Of a DNA stretch of 64,000 nucleotides, positions 58,787 to 64,000 are shown one piece after another. The translations under genes and the position numbers were made by a program. Where the stretch lies: NCBI GenBank assembly GCA_000310025.1, contig FN649731.1:902823-966822 (forward strand). Direction: 5' to 3'. The notes under the pieces are model-generated. The model saw only the letters and a list, made by a program, of their open reading frames with translations, searched no databases and was not told where the DNA came from. The stretch's first letter is position 1, and each line of letters opens with the position of its first letter. This DNA comes from Ectocarpus siliculosus (lineage: Eukaryota > Sar > Phaeophyceae > Ectocarpales > Ectocarpaceae).

Positions 58787-59235
58787 CTACTGGGAACAGC
58801 AACTTCGTGCAGCGACGGAGGCTAGGTCCAGCAGCTGGAGTTCCTCGTTGCAGCCGTCGATCAGGCAGCGGTCGGCTTCCGCGATGCGCCTGCAGATGTC
58901 GGCCTTCTTGTGGTCGGGAATGGTCGTGTCCGCCACCGTCGCCTCCTACAGCAGTAGTACACGGAGGAACACACAACAAAGTTTGCCGCAATGAACAACG
59001 AAGTTTGCCACACACACAAATATGTTGAGCCGCATTTCAGATAGACGGTAGAGACAAAGACAGGCAGGCAGACAGACAGACAGACAGACAGACAGACACA
59101 CACACATAAACACACACACAAAGAACCGGAGGGTGAGTTGCGAGGTCATGGCTTCGCGGTAGCACTGGAAATGACCACGGACCCGGGGATGCCGCAGCCG
59201 TACACAGACACCAGCATACATGAACTCATCAAACG

Positions 59236-59309
<74 letters not shown>

Positions 59310-62003
59310 CCTCTCCCTCGCGTTCTCCGTTGCGTTGTGTATTTCCGTTTTTCACTCCCCCTCCCATTCCCAGTACATTTCCCAGCACCGGTCTCGATCT
59401 CACGGTATGACTGACCCACCTGCATGTCCTCCAGTAGCGTGCTGAGAGGGTAGCCGGAGCTCATGAAGTCGTCGACCGCCGCCTAATCATCAGGGAGGGG
59501 GGCAATCGAGGCGGAGAGGGTCGCCAAGTGAGAATAATCTTGGATGCCAACATCGGCAGGGCAGGGAGGAATGAACGATGGCAGCCGGCGGGCAAAGACG
59601 ACTTGGTTCAGATCTTTCCCGAAATGAAACCGGGGTGCGGATGAAAACCAAAAATGTTCCTGACGATAAGGGCCTCAACGAAGAGAGTAGGTCGGTGAAC
59701 GCCGACGAAAGTTATTTGCGGTGACCCTAAAGATCCGAACCTGTTCCAAATCATGAGGCTTCCGTTGCTTCCACGCCAACAACTCGTAACGCGCGTTTAA
59801 GGCAATAATTCGCAAAGACGCATGGAGGGGGGTACTATAATAGTTCATTCCAGAACCCCGCACATTCGTGCCGCCACGTGTACGACATCGCAGACCCAGA
59901 TGCGTGCAGTGCGCTCCCGCATCCTGTCGACCGTCTCATGCACACACATCGCCGTCTCATGCATACACACGGCTTGTCACCGCTTGTTCTCGCTTACCAC
60001 AATCTTGTTGTACGAGCCGGACTTGATGGCCGACCAGAGCGCCTCCTTCACCTCGGCGGGAATCTTGCCCGCGATGTCTACCAGGACTTCAGGCGTCACC
60101 TGCAGCGAGGGTGGAGGGGTGGCCATTTACGTTCCTCACGTTGGCGAGAACAGGGGTCATCTTAGTTCACCAGGCTGCTTCGACACGGAGGACGAAGCAC
60201 TGTCCCTACTCCCAACTGAGACAAGGCCAATGAATCCGGGGCGCGCTTTGCGCACCTGGTACTTTGGAGGAAGGGAAACAGCTGCACGCCGTTGACCAGT
60301 TCCGTTGCGGAGACCATGGTCCTCATGTATCCTCCTGAGATGCGTGTGTTGTAGTTATCATTCCCTGGCTACCTCCGTCGCACTGCCACATCCGTCGGTT
60401 GCATTCTCGGAGGCTGATCACACCCAAGATAACCGAAAGAGACCCGTGCATCACAAATACTACGACCACAACAACTATGTCAACATGAGCAACAACAACA
60501 ACAACAAAAACAACACCACCACACCACCACACCACCACACCACCACACCACCACCATCCATACCAACAACACTACCAAGGCCAGCAACACCAACCTCTGC
60601 TCCGGCGTAAAACTGCGACGCCGACTGCATAGCCGTGACTGCCTTCCTCATGTCCCCCCCCGAGAGGTCAACGATGGCTTGCAGGCCGTCCGCCGCAATC
60701 TTAACCTGCAGCAGGGGAAAAAATAAGCGAAAATACGCTGACGTCCATCAGCGAAGGGTAACGCTGTCGCCCCGGGCGTTGCGACGTGTGCACGTAGAGA
60801 AAAAAAAAATCATGCCGCAGATGTTTCACGGGAATGGTGGTGGTGAAAATCAAGAAAAGCTGTGGCATGGAATGTTCATCGACGAGCACGTCAAGAAGGA
60901 TTTTGGAGGGGGGTGTAGCAGAAGAACAGGAGAAGCGCCGCGCCAACATAAATTTTCGGCCAACGAAAATGTGCAAATGGGAAGGATAGCAGGGCGTCAG
61001 CAGAAGGATAGGAGAGGCGCCTTGCCAATGTACTTGACGCCAATGAAGAAGTGCAAAATGGACAGACTGCAGGTTTCGAACGAAATACTTGCGGCGGAGA
61101 CTGAACGGGAGCGACTGGCCCGCCGCGTTGCAAGAACAAAACAGTCATCGTCGAGGAGAACAAAAAATCGGCATCGATACCCCACAACTCTCGACCTCTT
61201 CTGCTGCTGTTGTTGCTGTCTTGGCACCGAGGAGCGTTCTGACCTCTACCGCCCTCAAACGCTCGTTTTCCGTACGAACCTCCCTGTCGGGAATGCACTT
61301 TTTTCCGGTGGTCAAATTGTAGGCTTCCCCCATGCAAGGTACATGTTGGACACAAAAGAGTGAAAACCTCACAAAGAGTCGATTCACCACCCGCGCGCTT
61401 GGCAATAAGGACGCAACGTCAGCCCTCATCGAGTACGCCGTCGTGTACCGTTGGGTCAGCAGCCACCATCGAAGCTCTTTCGTCCCAGCAGACTCTTGCT
61501 CCGTGCGTGGCGGCTTCATCGACCCTATCACCCCGACTAACGATCAACACCCGTACTGTTCGTAGAGTTGGAGCTGGGGTAACATCAAAGGGACAGATTC
61601 ACAAATAATATATCCCCTTCGACTCCTACCGTGGCTATGTCAACCACGGGTAGTCTTTTCCGTGTTTGAATGTAGGATTTTCTAAAACATGTAGCACTCA
61701 CGTCCTCCTCCCGTGATATGTAGCTGAGCCGATCCAACATCGCCCCCTGGCCTAGCGCGCTGAACCGGAACTTTGCGCACCTGGACGCCAAGGGCTCGAT
61801 TATTCGGGTCACGTAGTTGCAGATCAGGCAGAACCGCGTCACCTGCGGGACAGAAGGGGGCCCGGTACGACGGCGGGCGGGCGGGGGGGGGGTATCGTTG
61901 GTATGCGCGTCTCTCTCTCTCTCTCTTCCGTTCATCTGCCGCAAAAAAAGACAATGTCTTGGATTTCAATCTCTCTCGCTACCCCCCATCCCAACTTTCT
62001 CTG

Positions 62004-62035
<32 letters not shown>

Positions 62036-62884
62036 CCTGTGTATCTATTGTACAGCGGCAGTATCTGGATCTCAACCTCTCCCCCCCAATCGCTTTCTAG
62101 GGATGCGAGGACAATGGTCTAACGACGAAGCCGTGTGTCTACATGAGGACACCGCCCCACCCGCTTTCTCACCGTGGAGTAGGTTTCCATCGTACGCCGT
62201 AGCGCCGACTGCGCGTCCGGCGTCATCGTGTCCGCCTCGTCCAGGATGATCACCTTGAACGGTGGGCAAGGGTACCCCGCCTGGTGCGTCGCTCTCCCGA
62301 CCGCAACCTTCAATCGAAACACAAACGCACAGAACGACGGGCGTAAATCACATCATCTGAATCCAACGCGGCTCAGCACGTTGCACCGTCAAGGTCACGA
62401 CACAGACGACATCCGCACACCGGACAGACGCACCGGTAAGTTGAATATTTTTCTTTGGTAACACGTTAGGTTATTGCGCGGCGGCGAAGCGCAGCAAGGC
62501 GTAGCACGGCCAAGAAAGTGCCACCACCGCCAATCGCCCGCCCCAAGGAGTCATAACGGGCCACCACCGCCCCCATCCGCCACACATTCATTTTGTGTCG
62601 CTGCCCTTCACACAGTTCAGACCACAGATTGCAGAACGAAAGTGACAGGGGGTCGCGCCTTGTACCGGCGCGCACTACATGTACTGAGTTTAGGTGGCCT
62701 GGACTGGATGGCTTCAAGGACTTTCGCCACGAGTTTGAACCCCTGTGCCCACACACCATCGTGCGCCAACTACTGTAGGGGTGCTACCCGAGGGTGTTAT
62801 CTGTCTTTCTCTCACTGCACGCCTCTGCCTCTCTCTCTCCTGTGTGTTCGTCTGCCTGTCTGTCTGTCTGTCTGTCTTCCGTCG

Positions 62885-62929
<45 letters not shown>

Positions 62930-63692
62930 GTTGTATCTATACTTCTCAGCCACTCTCTTTAACTAGCTTTCTGTCCCCTTCTCTCCGTCTCTCTATCGCC
63001 CTGTCTCTCGCAAAAAAGCGCCTACCTGTGCGAAAGTCTTGATCTTTTCGCGGACGACCTTGATCCCTCGCTCGTCCGACGCATTGAGTTCCAGGATTCG
63101 GTCCCTGTCAAGTGTCGCAACGAGGCCAAAATAAACCCAAAGTACGATGGGGGCCGAAACGCACGCGTACGTAGGCCCGAAGATTAATCCCACTCCTGAG
63201 CTATCATGTCGCTGTCATATCTCCTCCCGACAACACCCGTGCAAGAAAAAACGAAAGCAGAGCCAGGGCAACGTTTTGACAACCACTACAACTAGAGCGA
63301 GCCAGCGCGCGAGGGACAGATAATCTGGGGTGCCCGGCGATCGGAATGCTTCAAAACACACACATGATAATGCAGCATCCCCCCGCGGTACAGTAGCTCC
63401 CCGGCGACTTCCAGTGCGACTGCCCCGCCCCACCGGGCGATAAACGAGCGTTCCCTCTCTCTCTCTCTGGTGACGAGTAAGCGAGAGAGAGAGAGAGAGA
63501 GAGGTTGCGCCTTTCCCCCGCCTTTCAAAAAGGCCCCGCTTCGCTCGACCCGCCTCACCTGTACGTGTCGGGCCCAAACAGCGTCCGCGCCAGCGCCAGT
63601 GCCGTCGACGTTTTCCCCGTGCCGGGCGGCCCGTAGAACAGCAGGTGGGGGAGCACCCCCGTGGCGATCGCGCCTTTCAAGGTGTTCGTCAC
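58787..63692 (-). CDS. RFC4: Replication factor C subunit 4 (RFC4; yeast Rfc2 class), 5' end outside window
   Basis: AAA+ subunit of the clamp loader that opens and loads PCNA during DNA replication. Exons in transcript order: 63692-63559, 63104-63026, 62280-62173, 61842-61702, 60705-60595, 60099-59998, 59482-59420, 58945-58787 (TAG at 58,787-58,789); 298 residues, all phases consistent, all GT-AG. Motifs: Walker [18 protein letters not shown] box [11 protein letters not shown], Walker B VIILDEAD, sensor 1 FCLICNYV, the SRC arginine finger [11 protein letters not shown], sensor 2 GGDMRKAVT, then the C-terminal collar ([35 protein letters not shown]). The wording ([27 protein letters not shown]) is closest to RFC4 among the small subunits. 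The first exon(s), with the expected PWVEKYRP start, must lie beyond 64,000. Confidence 0.94.
59063..59096 (+). repeat. CAGA tetranucleotide run in an RFC4 intron
   Basis: CAGG/CAGA units in the intron between the last two exons. Confidence 0.9.
59238..59312 (+). repeat. CT dinucleotide run in an RFC4 intron
   Basis: About 35 CT units with one CCC interruption. Similar runs occur in other RFC4 introns at 61,910-61,925, 62,000-62,035 and 63,480-63,503 (GA). Confidence 0.95.
62100..62160 (-). repeat. Repeat E terminal fragment in an RFC4 intron
   Basis: GGGATGCGAGGACAATGGTC and the following AACGACGAAGCC segment match the end of intronic repeat E in MTHFR. It sits about 13-70 nt beyond the splice donor of the exon ending at 62,173. 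Confidence 0.65.
62849..62927 (+). repeat. CTGT then CT simple repeats in an RFC4 intron
   Basis: CTGT units (about 62,850-62,877) are followed by about 20 CT units (62,888-62,927). Confidence 0.95.
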
Positions 63693-64000
63693 CTGGTGGT
63701 TGTTGTTGTTGGTGGTGGCGATGTTGTTGATGATTGTTGATGATCTTTGTCAATGTTGTAGTGAATGCTGAATACTCTCACGGCAGCTTTGTCGCGACAC
63801 CTCAGAGCACTGCACGGTCACAAAAATACCGCAGTCCGCGGTACACCCGAAACATCAAGACCAAGAGAACAAAACAAAAAAACTGGGAAGAGGAGGTAGG
63901 CATGCCTACACAAGGCAGAAAAAAAAAAAAAAAAAAAAACACAATATGCCGGAGCAGAGGGCGAAGATCATTTCTTGCGCGGTCGAAGCCTGCGTTTGCC
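63693..64000 (-). other. Part of the RFC4 5' intron running off the window
   Basis: The sequence before the Walker A exon contains AAC/TTG-rich DNA, and a 20-A run lies at 63,920-63,939. No RFC4 N-terminal exon is visible up to the end of the window. Confidence 0.6.

Overview
The window is nuclear DNA of an intron-rich eukaryote. The best fit is a brown alga (Ectocarpus-like stramenopile), inferred from four things: many small exons separated by introns of several hundred bases to about 1.5 kb, neighbouring genes that tend to change strand, GC-rich codon use in exons against a moderate-GC background, and a decayed FNIP/WP-type leucine-rich-repeat gene. There are no prokaryotic operons or CRISPR arrays. 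Nearly all long single-frame ORFs outside the genes are chance or shadow frames. One assembly gap (124 N) lies at 52,888-53,011.

Layout. 1-830: 344-bp tandem repeat. About 0.8-6.5 kb: no convincing gene apart from a possible orphan terminal exon (5,550-5,693); it holds a 220-bp tandem repeat and a palindrome cluster. 6,549-16,864 (+): a 12-exon gene for a large (about 1,530 aa) protein with two KH-like domains, a duplicated two-exon module between them, a SAM-like segment and a C-terminal C3HC4 RING. About 18-28 kb: repeat-rich, with an unrecognised frameshifted coding remnant, the FNIP-repeat pseudogene and several blocks that recur at 50.8-55.7 kb. 28,855-40,769 (-): complete 13-exon methylenetetrahydrofolate reductase (MTHFR) gene. 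42,514-48,964 (+): complete 8-exon RMND5/GID2-type RING subunit of the GID/CTLH ubiquitin ligase, head-to-head with MTHFR. 50.8-55.7 kb: mostly inverted copies of the 18-28 kb repeat blocks, the gap, and the 3' end of a dead non-LTR retrotransposon. About 57.9 kb: a degenerate tRNA-like sequence. 58,787-63,692 (-): replication factor C subunit 4 (RFC4), whose 5' exon(s) lie beyond the window.

The intact genes are unrelated housekeeping or regulatory functions: one-carbon metabolism (MTHFR), clamp loading (RFC4), ubiquitin ligation (RMND5) and a putative RNA-binding ubiquitin ligase (KH-RING). Nothing suggests a gene cluster. The most unusual observations are the KH/SAM/RING gene with its duplicated exon pair, a well-supported GC-AG intron in RMND5, a repeat family whose end lies beside splice sites in MTHFR and RFC4, and the inverted repeat blocks flanking the MTHFR-RMND5 interval. 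Exon boundaries were placed by hand from splice sites, reading phase and remembered family alignments, so errors of a base or two are possible.
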